Part shown: positions 51,931-60,172 of the stretch, in pieces
How the letters are laid out: each line of letters begins with the position of its first letter
Numbering within the stretch: position 1 is the first letter of the stretch
NCBI RefSeq assembly: GCF_000739455.1
Contig: NZ_CP009211.1
Coordinates: 628,710-692,709 of the forward strand
Direction: 5' to 3'
Length of the DNA stretch: 64,000 nucleotides
Source: Corynebacterium imitans
Lineage (GTDB): Bacteria > Actinomycetota > Actinomycetes > Mycobacteriales > Mycobacteriaceae
The notes under the pieces: generated by a model
Database searches by the model: none
The model's input: only the letters and a program-made list of their open reading frames with translations
What the model was told of the DNA's origin: nothing
Translations under genes and position numbers: made by a program

Positions 51931-53157
51931 ATGACTCAGACATTCACTGATAACCCGTTGGCCGCGAACCACTACGACCGTTCTGACTGGCCGGCGGCGC
52001 GCGGCGACCGTGAGGCATTCGTCGCAAAGTTCGGCGAAGCCCGAGCCAAGCGCTTCGAGCAGGCACTGTGGGCGATGGACCCCATCGCCGATGCGCTCTA
52101 CACCAGCGGACACAAGAGCAAAGAGATTATGCCGAACCTGCGCGAGGCGCTTGCCCGAGGTGAGGCCGACGAGAACACCTTGCCCGAGGTCAAGGCGCTT
52201 ATCGACGATATGAACGCGGCCCTCGACGGCGTGGACTGGGAGCGCCTGGAGCGCGGCCAGCGCGCGGCGCTGTCCATCCCGGTGCTCGCGCAGAACCTCT
52301 CGCTCGGCCCTGGCGCGCTGGTCCACACCTACGCCACCCCGTCGATTGCCAACATCCTGGTCAACACCGGCGAGCTCACCGAGGGCGCGGTACACCGCCT
52401 GGCGTACACCACCAACTGGATCTACTCCGTCTACCTGAAGGACGGGCTGAAGCCGGGCAACGTCAGCTACATCCACACCGGCATGGTGCGTGCGATGCAC
52501 GCACACGTGCGCCGCGTGCAGACTCAGCTGGGCCTGGACACCTCTGACTGGGGTGCGCCGATCAGCGAGTTCGACATGTTCCGCACCTGGTTCGACTTCA
52601 CCTACATCGCCTTTACCTACCTGCGTAACCTGGGCTACCGCCTCACGCTGGAGGAGGAGCAAGACCTCTTCTACCTGTGGCGCGTCGTCGGTGTCATGCT
52701 CGGTATTCCGCGCGACATTCTGGAGCCGGAGACGGATATCGACGCATCCCAGGAAAGCATCGACGCGATCCACTTCATCGACGGCGAACCGAACGAGGCC
52801 TCCCACGCGCTTGTGGAGGCGCTGTTCAGCGGGTTCCGCACCAACGTTAAGCAGCTGCTGCCGTTCTCGGACGAGTCCATCGACGACTGGATGTACGCCG
52901 CCACCCGCATCATGCACGGCGATGAGGTGGCCGATATCTATGACGTGCCGCACGCGGCCTCGCGTCCTTTCGTCGAGCTCGACCTGCCGCTCGTCCAGCA
53001 ACGCTTCGACCTGCTGCGTGCGAACCCGGAGGCGCTGGAGCAGGAGGTCAAGCAGAACCACCAGACACTGCTGGACGCTCTGACCGAAGAAACCTCCTAT
53101 ATGGGCCAGGACGAAGGCATCAAAATGAGCGATGGCGCTTACAGGCCAGGCGCTTAG
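51931..53157 (+). CDS. DUF2236 (MpaB/latex-clearing-protein family) haem oxygenase-like protein, copy 2
   Basis: This 408-residue paralogue of the preceding protein has the complete Lcp core: Arg156, Thr160, Arg187, His190 and Arg194, at the same spacing (+0, +4, +31, +34, +38) as in Lcp K30. His190 is the expected haem-b ligand (MVRAMHAHVRR). A histidine-rich and tryptophan-rich surface around the pocket and the C-terminal domain (GVMLGIPRDILEPE) follow the family pattern. There is no signal peptide. ATG at 51931 has AAAAAGGAGC upstream. The gene is followed by an aldehyde dehydrogenase 43 nt downstream, which fits oxidative double-bond cleavage to an aldehyde and oxidation to an acid. The substrate is unknown. 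Confidence 0.85.
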   Translation: MTQTFTDNPLAANHYDRSDWPAARGDREAFVAKFGEARAKRFEQALWAMDPIADALYTSGHKSKEIMPNLREALARGEADENTLPEVKALIDDMNAALDGVDWERLERGQRAALSIPVLAQNLSLGPGALVHTYATPSIANILVNTGELTEGAVHRLAYTTNWIYSVYLKDGLKPGNVSYIHTGMVRAMHAHVRRVQTQLGLDTSDWGAPISEFDMFRTWFDFTYIAFTYLRNLGYRLTLEEEQDLFYLWRVVGVMLGIPRDILEPETDIDASQESIDAIHFIDGEPNEASHALVEALFSGFRTNVKQLLPFSDESIDDWMYAATRIMHGDEVADIYDVPHAASRPFVELDLPLVQQRFDLLRANPEALEQEVKQNHQTLLDALTEETSYMGQDEGIKMSDGAYRPGA

Positions 53158-53200
53158 TGCTATAGTTCACAACCGAGACAAAAACCAAGAAAGGAACACA

Positions 53201-54574
53201 ATGGCAAATCAGTATCGCGTCCAGAACCCGGTCAACAACGAGGTCGTGGAGACCTTCGACTACGCAACTGACCAGGAGATCAAGGACATCCTGGACCGCT
53301 CCGAGGCGGCGTTCAAGACCTGGCGTCACACCTCCTACGAGGAGCGCGCTGCGATTGTTTCCAAGGCAGCACAGCTGCTGAAGGAGCGCTCCGAGGAGCT
53401 CGGCAAGATCATGGCCCAGGAGATGGGCAAGTCCGTGCCGGAAGGCGCATGGGAGGCCGACTTCTCCGGCGACATCATGCAGTTCTACGCAGACCACGCC
53501 GCCGAGCACTCGGCTGATCAGAAGGTCGACGTCCCGGGCGGTAAGGCAGTGGTGCGCCGCCTGCCGCTGGGTACGCTGCTCGGCATCATGCCGTGGAACT
53601 TCCCCGTTTACCAGGTCGCTCGTTTCGCGGGCCCGAACCTGATGAACGGCAACTGCATCATCCTCAAGCACGCGGAGATCACCCCGAAGTCCGCTGCGGC
53701 CTTCGAGGAGATTCTTAAGGAGGCAGGCCTGCCGGACGGCGTGTTCATCAACGTCTACGCCACCCACGACCAGATCGCGGACATCATCGCTGACCCGCGC
53801 GTGCAGGGCGTCTCGCTCACCGGCTCCGAGCGTGCTGGCGCGAAGATCGCGGAGACCGCTGGCAGGAACCTGAAGAAGGTTGTGCTCGAGCTCGGCGGCA
53901 CTGACCCGTACGTCATCCTGGACTCCGCCGACATCAAGACCGCGGCGCAGGATGCATGGGCGAAGCGCGTGCAGAACGCCGGCCAGGTGTGCACCTCCAA
54001 CAAGCGCATCATCGTCATGGACGACATCTACGACGAGTTCGTCGACGAGATGGTCAAGATCGCGGAATCCTTCAAGAAGGGCGATCCGTCCAACCCGGGC
54101 GAAAACGAGTACTACCCGATGTCCTCCCGCCAGGCTGCGGAGCTGATCGATGACCAGGTCAAGCGTGCAGTTGCTAAGGGTGCGAACCTGCGCACCGGTG
54201 GCGTGCTGGAAGACAACTCGGCGTACTACTCCCCGGCAGTGCTGACCGACCTGCCGGTGGGCTCCGACGAGTACTACGAGGAGTTCTTCGGCCCAGTCGC
54301 GGAGATCTACAAGGTATCTTCCGAGGAAGAGGCCGTCGAGCTGGCCAACAACTCCTACCAGGGTCTCGGCGGTGCGGTCTTCTCCGAGGACACTGAGCGT
54401 GCGATCAAGGTCGCTGACCAGATTGACACCGGCATGATCCACGTCAACCTCGGCCAGTACTTCTCCGCAGTGCTGCCCTTCGGTGGCGTGAAGCGCTCCG
54501 GCTTCGGTCGCGAACTGTCCGTGTTCGCGCTCGACGAGTTCGTGAACAAGCAGTACCTCTACGTGAACGACTAG
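53201..54574 (+). CDS. NAD(P)-dependent aldehyde dehydrogenase (succinate-semialdehyde dehydrogenase-like)
   Basis: This 457-residue ALDH superfamily enzyme has the catalytic Cys264 (NAGQVCTSNKR), general base Glu230 (LELGGTDPYV) and the cofactor-binding IMPWNFPVYQV. Sequence style and length resemble GabD-type NAD-dependent succinate-semialdehyde dehydrogenases, but substrate cannot be read from sequence. ATG at 53201 follows AAAGGA. A TATAGT motif at 53160-53165 could give an additional promoter. Its place directly after two DUF2236 genes suggests it oxidises the aldehyde made by these oxygenases; a housekeeping GABA-degradation role is the alternative. Confidence 0.85.
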   Translation: MANQYRVQNPVNNEVVETFDYATDQEIKDILDRSEAAFKTWRHTSYEERAAIVSKAAQLLKERSEELGKIMAQEMGKSVPEGAWEADFSGDIMQFYADHAAEHSADQKVDVPGGKAVVRRLPLGTLLGIMPWNFPVYQVARFAGPNLMNGNCIILKHAEITPKSAAAFEEILKEAGLPDGVFINVYATHDQIADIIADPRVQGVSLTGSERAGAKIAETAGRNLKKVVLELGGTDPYVILDSADIKTAAQDAWAKRVQNAGQVCTSNKRIIVMDDIYDEFVDEMVKIAESFKKGDPSNPGENEYYPMSSRQAAELIDDQVKRAVAKGANLRTGGVLEDNSAYYSPAVLTDLPVGSDEYYEEFFGPVAEIYKVSSEEEAVELANNSYQGLGGAVFSEDTERAIKVADQIDTGMIHVNLGQYFSAVLPFGGVKRSGFGRELSVFALDEFVNKQYLYVND

Positions 54575-54637
54575 GAAGTTCACAGGCGCTCGCGTCTTCG
54601 CACTGAAGATGGCGCGACGCACCTACTGCCTGCGGGA

Positions 54638-54678
54638 AAGCCCCGGGCCGTGCCTTTGACGCGCGCGGCCCGGGGCTT
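54638..54678. terminator. Long perfect inverted repeat after the aldehyde dehydrogenase
   Basis: AAGCCCCGGGCCG (54638-54650) pairs perfectly with CGGCCCGGGGCTT (54666-54678) around a 15-nt loop. There is no U tract, but such GC-rich hairpins commonly terminate transcripts in actinobacteria. Confidence 0.65.
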
Positions 54679-54700
54679 CACCTGTCACACCAGTAACAGG

Positions 54701-54706
54701 TAGAGT
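54701..54706 (+). promoter_or_regulatory. -10 element TAGAGT of ftsE
   Basis: TAGAGT ends 7 nt before the GTG of ftsE, consistent with a leaderless ftsEX transcript, although GGAG lies within the gap. Confidence 0.5.
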
Positions 54707-54713
54707 CGGAGCG

Positions 54714-55406
54714 GTGATCAAATTCTCGAATGTCACCAAGGTTTACCCCACGTCGACCCGGCCTGCGCTGGACAACGTGTCCTTCACCATCAATGACGGG
54801 GACTTCGTCTTTCTCATCGGCCCGTCCGGGTCCGGTAAGTCCACGTTTCTGCAGTTGATGATCCGTGAGGAAAACGTCACTTCGGGCGACATCTACTTCA
54901 ACGACTTTCACGTCAACGCGCTGCGCGGCAAGGACGTCAACCTGCTGCGCCAGTCCATCGGCTACGTCTTCCAGGACTTCCGGCTGCTGCCGAAGCTCAG
55001 CGTGTACGACAACGTTGCATTTGCGCTGGAGGTGATCGGCAAATCCAAGTCGCGGATTCAAAAGCTCGTGCCGGAGGCCCTCGAACTGGTCGGCCTTGAC
55101 GCAAAGGCGAACCGTATGCCGAACGAGCTTTCCGGCGGTGAGCAGCAGCGTGTGGCGATTGCGCGCGCGTTCGTCGATAAGCCTGCGCTCATGCTTGCCG
55201 ACGAGCCGACGGGCAACCTGGATCCAGCCACCGCCGACGAGATTCTCGCGCTCCTTGGCCGCATTAACCGGATGGGCACCACCGTGGTGATGTCCACGCA
55301 CAACGCGCGAGCGGTCAACGACATGCGCAAGCGCGTGATGGAGCTCGATTTGGGCAGGCTCGTTCGCGACGACGAGCACGGCGTCTACGGAAACGTGAGG
55401 GGATAG
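54714..55406 (+). CDS. ftsE: Cell division ATP-binding protein FtsE
   Basis: This 230-residue ABC ATPase forms the FtsEX complex, which activates peptidoglycan hydrolases (RipC-type in actinobacteria) at the septum. Walker [10 protein letters not shown] is at 36-44, the signature is [14 protein letters not shown], and Walker B is [13 protein letters not shown]. The GTG start lies 7 nt after a -10 TAGAGT. ftsX follows after 2 nt, and smpB and ssrA are downstream, the conserved actinobacterial order. Confidence 0.97.
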   Translation: MIKFSNVTKVYPTSTRPALDNVSFTINDGDFVFLIGPSGSGKSTFLQLMIREENVTSGDIYFNDFHVNALRGKDVNLLRQSIGYVFQDFRLLPKLSVYDNVAFALEVIGKSKSRIQKLVPEALELVGLDAKANRMPNELSGGEQQRVAIARAFVDKPALMLADEPTGNLDPATADEILALLGRINRMGTTVVMSTHNARAVNDMRKRVMELDLGRLVRDDEHGVYGNVRG

Positions 55407-55408
55407 CA

Positions 55409-56311
55409 ATGAACTGGAACTTTATTTTCCGCGAGGGGTTCCGCGGCTTGGGTCGCAACATCACGATGACGATCGCGCTGGTGATCACCACCGCGCTGTC
55501 GCTCGTGCTCGTCGGCGCCGGCATCCTGATTTCCCAGGCGACTTCGGACACGAAGGACCTGTACCTCGACCGAGTCGAGGTGATGATCGAGCTGGATGAG
55601 GAGATCTCGGCCAACGATAAGGACTGTTCCTCGGAGGCCTGTAAGGAAGTGCGCGACACCCTGCAGGCGGACAGCGGGGTAGAGCAGGTCACCTTCCGCT
55701 CCCGCGAGCAGTCCTTCGAACGCTTCAAGGAGCTCTTCGAGGAATCCGAGCCGGAGCTGGTGCGCGAGACTACTGCGGAGGCGCTGCCGGCAGCGTTGCA
55801 CGTGCGTCTGACGGATCCGGCCGACACCACCCCGATTGAGAAGGTGGCGGACATGCCGCAGGTCACGGTCGTGACTGATCAGGCCGACACCGTGCGCGAG
55901 GCGGCCGGGACGATGGACACTTTCCGCAACGTCACCTTTACCGTGGCGGCTGCGCAGGCGCTCGCGGCGATCTTCCTGATCGTGAACATGGTGCAGCTGG
56001 CCGCCTTTAACCGCCGCGACCAGATCGGCATCATGCGCATGGTGGGTGCGTCCCGCTGGTTTACCCAGGCGCCGTTTGTTCTCGAGGCACTGATTTCCGT
56101 GTTTATCGGCGCTGTGCTGGCTACCGTGCTCACCTGGGTGGGCAAGCGCTCGATTGCCGATCCGATGCTGGGCGATCTCTATGCGTCGGCATTGATTGCG
56201 CGCGTCCCGGATTCCGCGGTGTGGACCGTCATGCCGCTCGTGGGGCTGGGCGCGATGGTTATCGGCGCGATTGCGGCGCAGGTGGCGCTTCGCTCCTACG
56301 TGCGCAAGTAG
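55409..56311 (+). CDS. ftsX: Cell division membrane protein FtsX
   Basis: This 300-residue membrane partner of FtsE has TM1 at about residues 20-42. A large extracytoplasmic loop of about 125 residues with two cysteines (DCSSEAC) follows; in mycobacteria this loop contacts the hydrolase RipC. Three C-terminal helices carry the FtsX/permease domain (RRDQIGIMRMVGAS). The gene starts 2 nt after ftsE with AGGGGATAGC as ribosome binding site. Confidence 0.97.
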   Translation: MNWNFIFREGFRGLGRNITMTIALVITTALSLVLVGAGILISQATSDTKDLYLDRVEVMIELDEEISANDKDCSSEACKEVRDTLQADSGVEQVTFRSREQSFERFKELFEESEPELVRETTAEALPAALHVRLTDPADTTPIEKVADMPQVTVVTDQADTVREAAGTMDTFRNVTFTVAAAQALAAIFLIVNMVQLAAFNRRDQIGIMRMVGASRWFTQAPFVLEALISVFIGAVLATVLTWVGKRSIADPMLGDLYASALIARVPDSAVWTVMPLVGLGAMVIGAIAAQVALRSYVRK

Positions 56312-56317
56312 TAGACT
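56312..56317 (+). promoter_or_regulatory. -10 element TAGACT of smpB
   Basis: TAGACT directly follows the ftsX stop and ends 10 nt before the smpB ATG, which lacks a clear Shine-Dalgarno. smpB therefore probably has its own promoter with a very short leader. Confidence 0.45.
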
Positions 56318-56327
56318 GGTCTTCCTT

Positions 56328-56825
56328 ATGGCCAAGAAGAGTAAAAAGAAGAAGCTGAGCAACACCGGGGTTTTGGCGACCAACCGGAAAGCTCGGCATG
56401 ACTACACCATCTTGGACACCTGGGAAGCCGGCATCGTGCTGCAAGGCACGGAAATCAAGGCGCTGCGCGAGGGCAAGGTGTCGCTGGTCGAGGCCTTCGC
56501 CACCATCGACAACGGCGAAGTCTGGCTGCGCAACATGCACATCCCCGAGTACTCGCGCGGCCACTGGACCAACCACCCGCCGCGACGCACCCGCAAACTG
56601 CTGCTGCACCGCCGCGAGATCGACTCGCTAGCGGGCAAGCTTCGCGACGGCAACAAGACGCTTATCCCCCTGTCGCTCTACCTGAAGGACGGCCGAGCGA
56701 AGCTCGAGCTCGGCCTGGGGCAGGGCAAGCAAGACTACGACAAGCGCCGCGCGATCAAGCGCCGCACCGAGGACCGCGAAATCGCCCGCGACATGGGCCG
56801 CAAATTCAAGGGGATCAAGGCTTAA
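56328..56825 (+). CDS. smpB: SsrA-binding protein SmpB
   Basis: SmpB is the 165-residue tmRNA partner that delivers ssrA to stalled ribosomes. The N-terminal Lys-rich MAKKSKKKK leads to the oligonucleotide-binding core (KARHDYTILDTWEAGIVLQGTEIKALR and RDRKLLLH-like RTRKLLLHRREI). The C-terminal basic tail ends in KGIKA. The ATG at 56328 gives the standard length; the upstream reading lies inside ftsX. The ssrA gene itself lies 750 nt downstream, after an SDR gene. Confidence 0.97.
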   Translation: MAKKSKKKKLSNTGVLATNRKARHDYTILDTWEAGIVLQGTEIKALREGKVSLVEAFATIDNGEVWLRNMHIPEYSRGHWTNHPPRRTRKLLLHRREIDSLAGKLRDGNKTLIPLSLYLKDGRAKLELGLGQGKQDYDKRRAIKRRTEDREIARDMGRKFKGIKA

Positions 56826-56838
56826 AGGCGTTTCCCGC

Positions 56839-56844
56839 TACGGT
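56839..56844 (+). promoter_or_regulatory. -10 element TACGGT of the SDR gene
   Basis: TACGGT ends 7 nt before ATG 56852, another TANNNT in the leaderless position. Confidence 0.4.
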
Positions 56845-56851
56845 GGGGCGC

Positions 56852-57508
56852 ATGAAGACTGCATTGATTACCGGCGCGTCGCGTGGCATTGGTCACGCGA
56901 TCGCCGAGGAGCTAGGCAAAGACCACCACATCATCGCCGGAGCGTCGAAGGATGCCTCCGAGATCGTCGCTGCGCTGCCGAGCGCCGAGCCCTTCGAGGT
57001 TGACCTCACCGATTCTGCGGCGCTGTGCCGCGCAGCCGCACGCATCGAGCAGGTCGACGTGCTCATCCACGCCGCCGGGGTGCTGCACAAGGCACCCTTC
57101 GACCAGCTCAGCGAGGCCCAGTGGCGCGAGACTATGGAGGTCAATGTCCACGCCCCCGTCACCCTGACCCGCGAGCTTCTGCCCGCTTTACGACGCTCAC
57201 GTGGCCTCCTCCTCACCATCAACTCCGGCGCCGGCTTCTTCGGCGTCCCCGAGAACTCCGCGTACTGCGCCTCCAAATTCGCACTGCGGGGCTTCACCGA
57301 CGCCCTCCGCCTCGAAGAAGCAGGCGCAATCCGGATCACCTCGCTGCATCCGGGGCGTACGAACACAGACATGATCGCCGCCCCGGCTCACGGTGACGCG
57401 CCGAAGATGGACGCGGCGTCGGTAGCCAAGGCCGCCCGCCTTGCCGTCGACGCGGGCCCCGACGCCGTGGTGGACTTCCTCCGCATCACGCCGACCGGGA
57501 TGGAATAG
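56852..57508 (+). CDS. Short-chain dehydrogenase/reductase
   Basis: This 218-residue classical SDR has the cofactor motif TGASRGIG (residues 7-14), HAAG, the catalytic Ser in NSGAGF, and the YxxxK pair in YCASK, then LHPGRTNTDM. It is an NAD(P)H-dependent oxidoreductase with unknown substrate. ATG at 56852 lies 7 nt after a -10-like TACGGT. It is inserted between smpB and ssrA. Confidence 0.87.
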   Translation: MKTALITGASRGIGHAIAEELGKDHHIIAGASKDASEIVAALPSAEPFEVDLTDSAALCRAAARIEQVDVLIHAAGVLHKAPFDQLSEAQWRETMEVNVHAPVTLTRELLPALRRSRGLLLTINSGAGFFGVPENSAYCASKFALRGFTDALRLEEAGAIRITSLHPGRTNTDMIAAPAHGDAPKMDAASVAKAARLAVDAGPDAVVDFLRITPTGME

Positions 57509-57577
57509 TCCTTGGTTCTTGCGGTTGGAATAGAGGAGAGGTAAAGTAATCCCTCCTACGGTTCCCGTAGTTGAAAT

Positions 57578-57960
57578 GGGGTCGATTCAGGTTTCGACTT
57601 CATCGACTAAGCCAGGGGAAGCGTGCCGGTGCAGGCTGGAGACCACCGTAAGCGTCGCAGCAACCAATAAACGCAGAGAAGAACTCTCAGCGTGACTTCG
57701 CCCTCGCTGCCTAAGAGCTAGCGACCGCGAGTCTGTCAGGCCGGGGCCGTCCCCGACCCGGTACCTGGCATCGACTTAGGGGACTTGCCTTCCCGGCCTG
57801 TGAGTGGGCCGCGGAAGGGACTCCTTTTCACTCACTGGGCTCATCATCCGGACATGTCCGCCTGATCCGGAGAGCCGAGCAGAGGTAGCGTGCGGACTGC
57901 GCACGGAGAAGCCCTGGCGCGGTGATGAAGGACCCGGGTTCAATTCCCGGCGGCTCCACC
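57578..57960 (+). ncRNA. ssrA: Transfer-messenger RNA (tmRNA)
   Basis: The RNA begins GGGGTCGATTCAGGTTTCGAC and ends with the tRNA-like half CCCGGGTTCAATTCCCGGCGG-CTCCACC. The acceptor stem GGGGTCG pairs with CGGCTCC, including G-U pairs. The tag reading frame starts at the resume codon GCA (57673) and encodes AEKNSQRDFALAA before TAA (57712-57714), ending in the ALAA degron read by ClpXP. Pseudoknot-forming GC-rich segments lie in between. CCA is only partly encoded. The smpB gene lies just upstream. Confidence 0.97.
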
Positions 57961-57967
57961 GTAAAGA

Positions 57968-58005
57968 AATCCCGGCGAGTATCTACTCGCCGGGATTATT
58001 CTTTT
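57968..58005 (+). terminator. Terminator of tmRNA
   Basis: A perfect 13-bp stem AATCCCGGCGAGT / ACTCGCCGGGATT with an ATCT loop is followed by ATTCTTTTC. Confidence 0.9.
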
Positions 58006-58081
58006 CCCGGTTGGCTCACCACTACCCCCGCCAGAGAATTAGGAAACATGCGTGTAGTGTAATTATGTAATCGCACGGGGG

Positions 58082-58100
58082 TGAGGGTTGCCTAACCTTG
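58082..58100 (+). promoter_or_regulatory. DtxR-type iron box, distal copy
   Basis: TGAGGGTTGCCTAACCTTG matches 15 of 19 positions of the DtxR consensus. It lies about 65 nt upstream of the siderophore binding-protein gene. Confidence 0.6.
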
Positions 58101-58130
58101 GTCACTGATCTAGGTTTCTTTGAGGTAACC

Positions 58131-58149
58131 CTATCCTTATTTTTACGAC
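58131..58149 (+). promoter_or_regulatory. DtxR-type iron box, proximal copy
   Basis: TGAGGTAACCCTATCCTTA matches 16 of 19 positions of the DtxR consensus, 17 nt before the ATG of the binding-protein gene and overlapping the expected promoter. Two boxes 49 bp apart suggest cooperative iron repression. Confidence 0.7.
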
Positions 58150-58165
58150 ACAAGGAGTTTTCTAC

Positions 58166-59185
58166 ATGCTTCGTCACCCACGTACCGCCCTCGCAGCGGC
58201 CATCACCGCTGCGGCCCTCGCTATTACAGGCTGCACGGCGGCTGAAGAGTCGACGGGTGGGGAGGAGACCACCGCGACGTCGGCAAGCGATGCGACGCAG
58301 GCGGAAAGCGCCGAAGGTACCGTGACCGTCGAGGACAACTACGGCTCCAAGGAGGTGCCGAACCCGCCGAAGCGCGTGGTGGCGCTGGATAACCGCTCCT
58401 TCGAGCTGCTGGACGAGTGGGGCGTCAAGCCGGTGGCGGCGGCGCGTGCGCTCGTGCCGGTGACGATCCCGGGTATTGCTGATGATGAGGACATCGTTGA
58501 CATCGGCAACCACCGCGAGCCGAACCTCGAGGCGATCGTCGCTGCCGAGCCGGACGTGGTTGTCTCCGGGCAGCGCTTCGAAAAGTACGACGAGGATATT
58601 GAGAAGCTCGTCCCCGACGCAGTACTTGTGGACTTCGAGCCGCGCGATGGCGAGAGCCTGGACGCGGAGCTGATCCGCCAGACCGAGGCGCTGGGCACCA
58701 TCTTCGGCAAGGAAGCTGAAGCGGAGAAGACCATCCAGGACTTCAAGGACGCGCTCGAGCGCGCGAAGAAAGCCTACAACCCGGAGCAGAAGGTCATGGC
58801 CGTGAACGTTTCCGGTGGTGAGATCGGTTACGTCGCTCCGGGCATCGGCCGCATGTGGGGCCCGCTGTTTGATCTGATCGGCATGACCCCTGCACTTGAG
58901 GTGGACAACGCATCCGACGATCACCAGGGCGATGACATCTCCGTCGAGGCGATCGCCAGCGCCAACCCGGACTGGATCCTCGCACTCGACCGCGACGCCG
59001 CGATCAAGACCCAGGACTCGCCGGCTGCGCTGACCGTGCTTTCTGATTCCGCCGCGCTGCAGAACGTGAAAGCTATTCAGGAGGACCATGTGTATGTTGC
59101 GCCGAACGACACGTACACTAATGAGTCGATCATCACGTACACCGAGATCCTGAACGAGCTCGCCGAGAAGTTTGAGAACGCTTAG
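58166..59185 (+). CDS. Siderophore ABC transporter substrate-binding lipoprotein
   Basis: This 339-residue periplasmic-binding-protein-fold lipoprotein has a lipobox ITGC (Cys23). A Ser/Thr/Glu-rich linker follows, and then a type III binding domain (residues about 55-339) with NPPKRVVALDNRSFELLDEWG and the long connecting helix. It resembles CeuE/YclQ/FatB-type receptors for catecholate or mixed siderophores. The ribosome binding site AAGGAG precedes ATG. Two DtxR boxes upstream place it under iron control. The permease genes follow after 3 nt. Confidence 0.88.
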   Translation: MLRHPRTALAAAITAAALAITGCTAAEESTGGEETTATSASDATQAESAEGTVTVEDNYGSKEVPNPPKRVVALDNRSFELLDEWGVKPVAAARALVPVTIPGIADDEDIVDIGNHREPNLEAIVAAEPDVVVSGQRFEKYDEDIEKLVPDAVLVDFEPRDGESLDAELIRQTEALGTIFGKEAEAEKTIQDFKDALERAKKAYNPEQKVMAVNVSGGEIGYVAPGIGRMWGPLFDLIGMTPALEVDNASDDHQGDDISVEAIASANPDWILALDRDAAIKTQDSPAALTVLSDSAALQNVKAIQEDHVYVAPNDTYTNESIITYTEILNELAEKFENA

Positions 59186-59188
59186 TCA

Positions 59189-60172
59189 ATGACAGCACCG
59201 CTCCAGACCGACACCCCCACCCGCCCCGCGCTCCTGAACTGGAAGCTCGGGGTGGGTGTGGGTGTTGTGCTGTGTCTGCTTGTAGCCTCGCTGGCGGTCG
59301 GCCAGTACGACATCCTCGGCACCGACGACGGGTGGGCCATGTTCCAAACCACCCGCGTGCCGCGCACAATCGCGCTCGTGCTCGCCGGTGCCGCGATGGC
59401 GATGAGCGGGCTGATCATGCAGATGCTCACGCAAAACCGCTTCGTCGAACCGACGACCACTGGTACCACCGAGTGGGCGGGGCTGGGCCTGCTGGCGTCG
59501 TACGTGTTCATGCCGGACGCGTCGATAATTGCCCGCATGCTGCTCTCCGTGGTTTTTGCCTTCGTGGGCACCATGGTGTTCTTCGCGTTTCTGCGCAAAG
59601 TGACGCTGCGCTCGAGCCTGATCGTGCCGATCGTGGGCATCATGCTCGGTGCGGTGGTCAGTTCGATTTCGACGTTTTGGGCGCTGCAGACCGACCTTTT
59701 GCAATCGCTCGGAGTCTGGTTTGCTGGCTCGTTTACCAGCGTGATCGCCGGGCAGTACGAAGTGCTGTGGGTCGTGCTGCTGGTGGTGATCGCCGTGTTC
59801 TTCTACGCCGACCGGCTCACCGCCGCAGGCCTTGGCGAGGACATCGCGACCAACATCGGGCTGAACTACAACCGCATCGTCTTCGTCGGTACTGGGCTCG
59901 TCGCCATCGCCGCCGGTGTCGTAACTGTGGTGGTAGGCAACCTGCCGTTTCTGGGGCTGATCGTGCCGAATATTGTGAGTATGGTGCGTGGCGACGACCT
60001 GCGCTCCAACCTGCCCTGGGTCTGTCTGCTGGGCATAGGAATTGTCACTGTCTGTGACTTGCTCGGGCGTACGATCATCGCGCCTTTCGAAATGCCGGTG
60101 TCTGTGATCCTGGGCGTCGTCGGAGCTGTGGTCTTTGTCGCCCTGATTGTGAGGCAGACTCGTCGTGGCTAA
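59189..60172 (+). CDS. Siderophore ABC transporter permease 1 (CeuB/YclN/FatD-like)
   Basis: This 327-residue FecCD-family permease has about nine to ten transmembrane helices. It carries the conserved TRVPRTIALVLAGAAMAMSGLIMQ start and the LPFLGLIVPNIVSMVRGDDLRSNLP coupling region that contacts the ATPase. ATG at 59189 comes 3 nt after the receptor gene. The stop overlaps the second permease gene by 8 nt. Confidence 0.9.
   Translation: MTAPLQTDTPTRPALLNWKLGVGVGVVLCLLVASLAVGQYDILGTDDGWAMFQTTRVPRTIALVLAGAAMAMSGLIMQMLTQNRFVEPTTTGTTEWAGLGLLASYVFMPDASIIARMLLSVVFAFVGTMVFFAFLRKVTLRSSLIVPIVGIMLGAVVSSISTFWALQTDLLQSLGVWFAGSFTSVIAGQYEVLWVVLLVVIAVFFYADRLTAAGLGEDIATNIGLNYNRIVFVGTGLVAIAAGVVTVVVGNLPFLGLIVPNIVSMVRGDDLRSNLPWVCLLGIGIVTVCDLLGRTIIAPFEMPVSVILGVVGAVVFVALIVRQTRRG

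Noticed and set aside
57804..58070. 88-codon open frame near the tmRNA
   Set aside because: It lies largely within the tmRNA 3' half and its terminator; the RNA explains the sequence.
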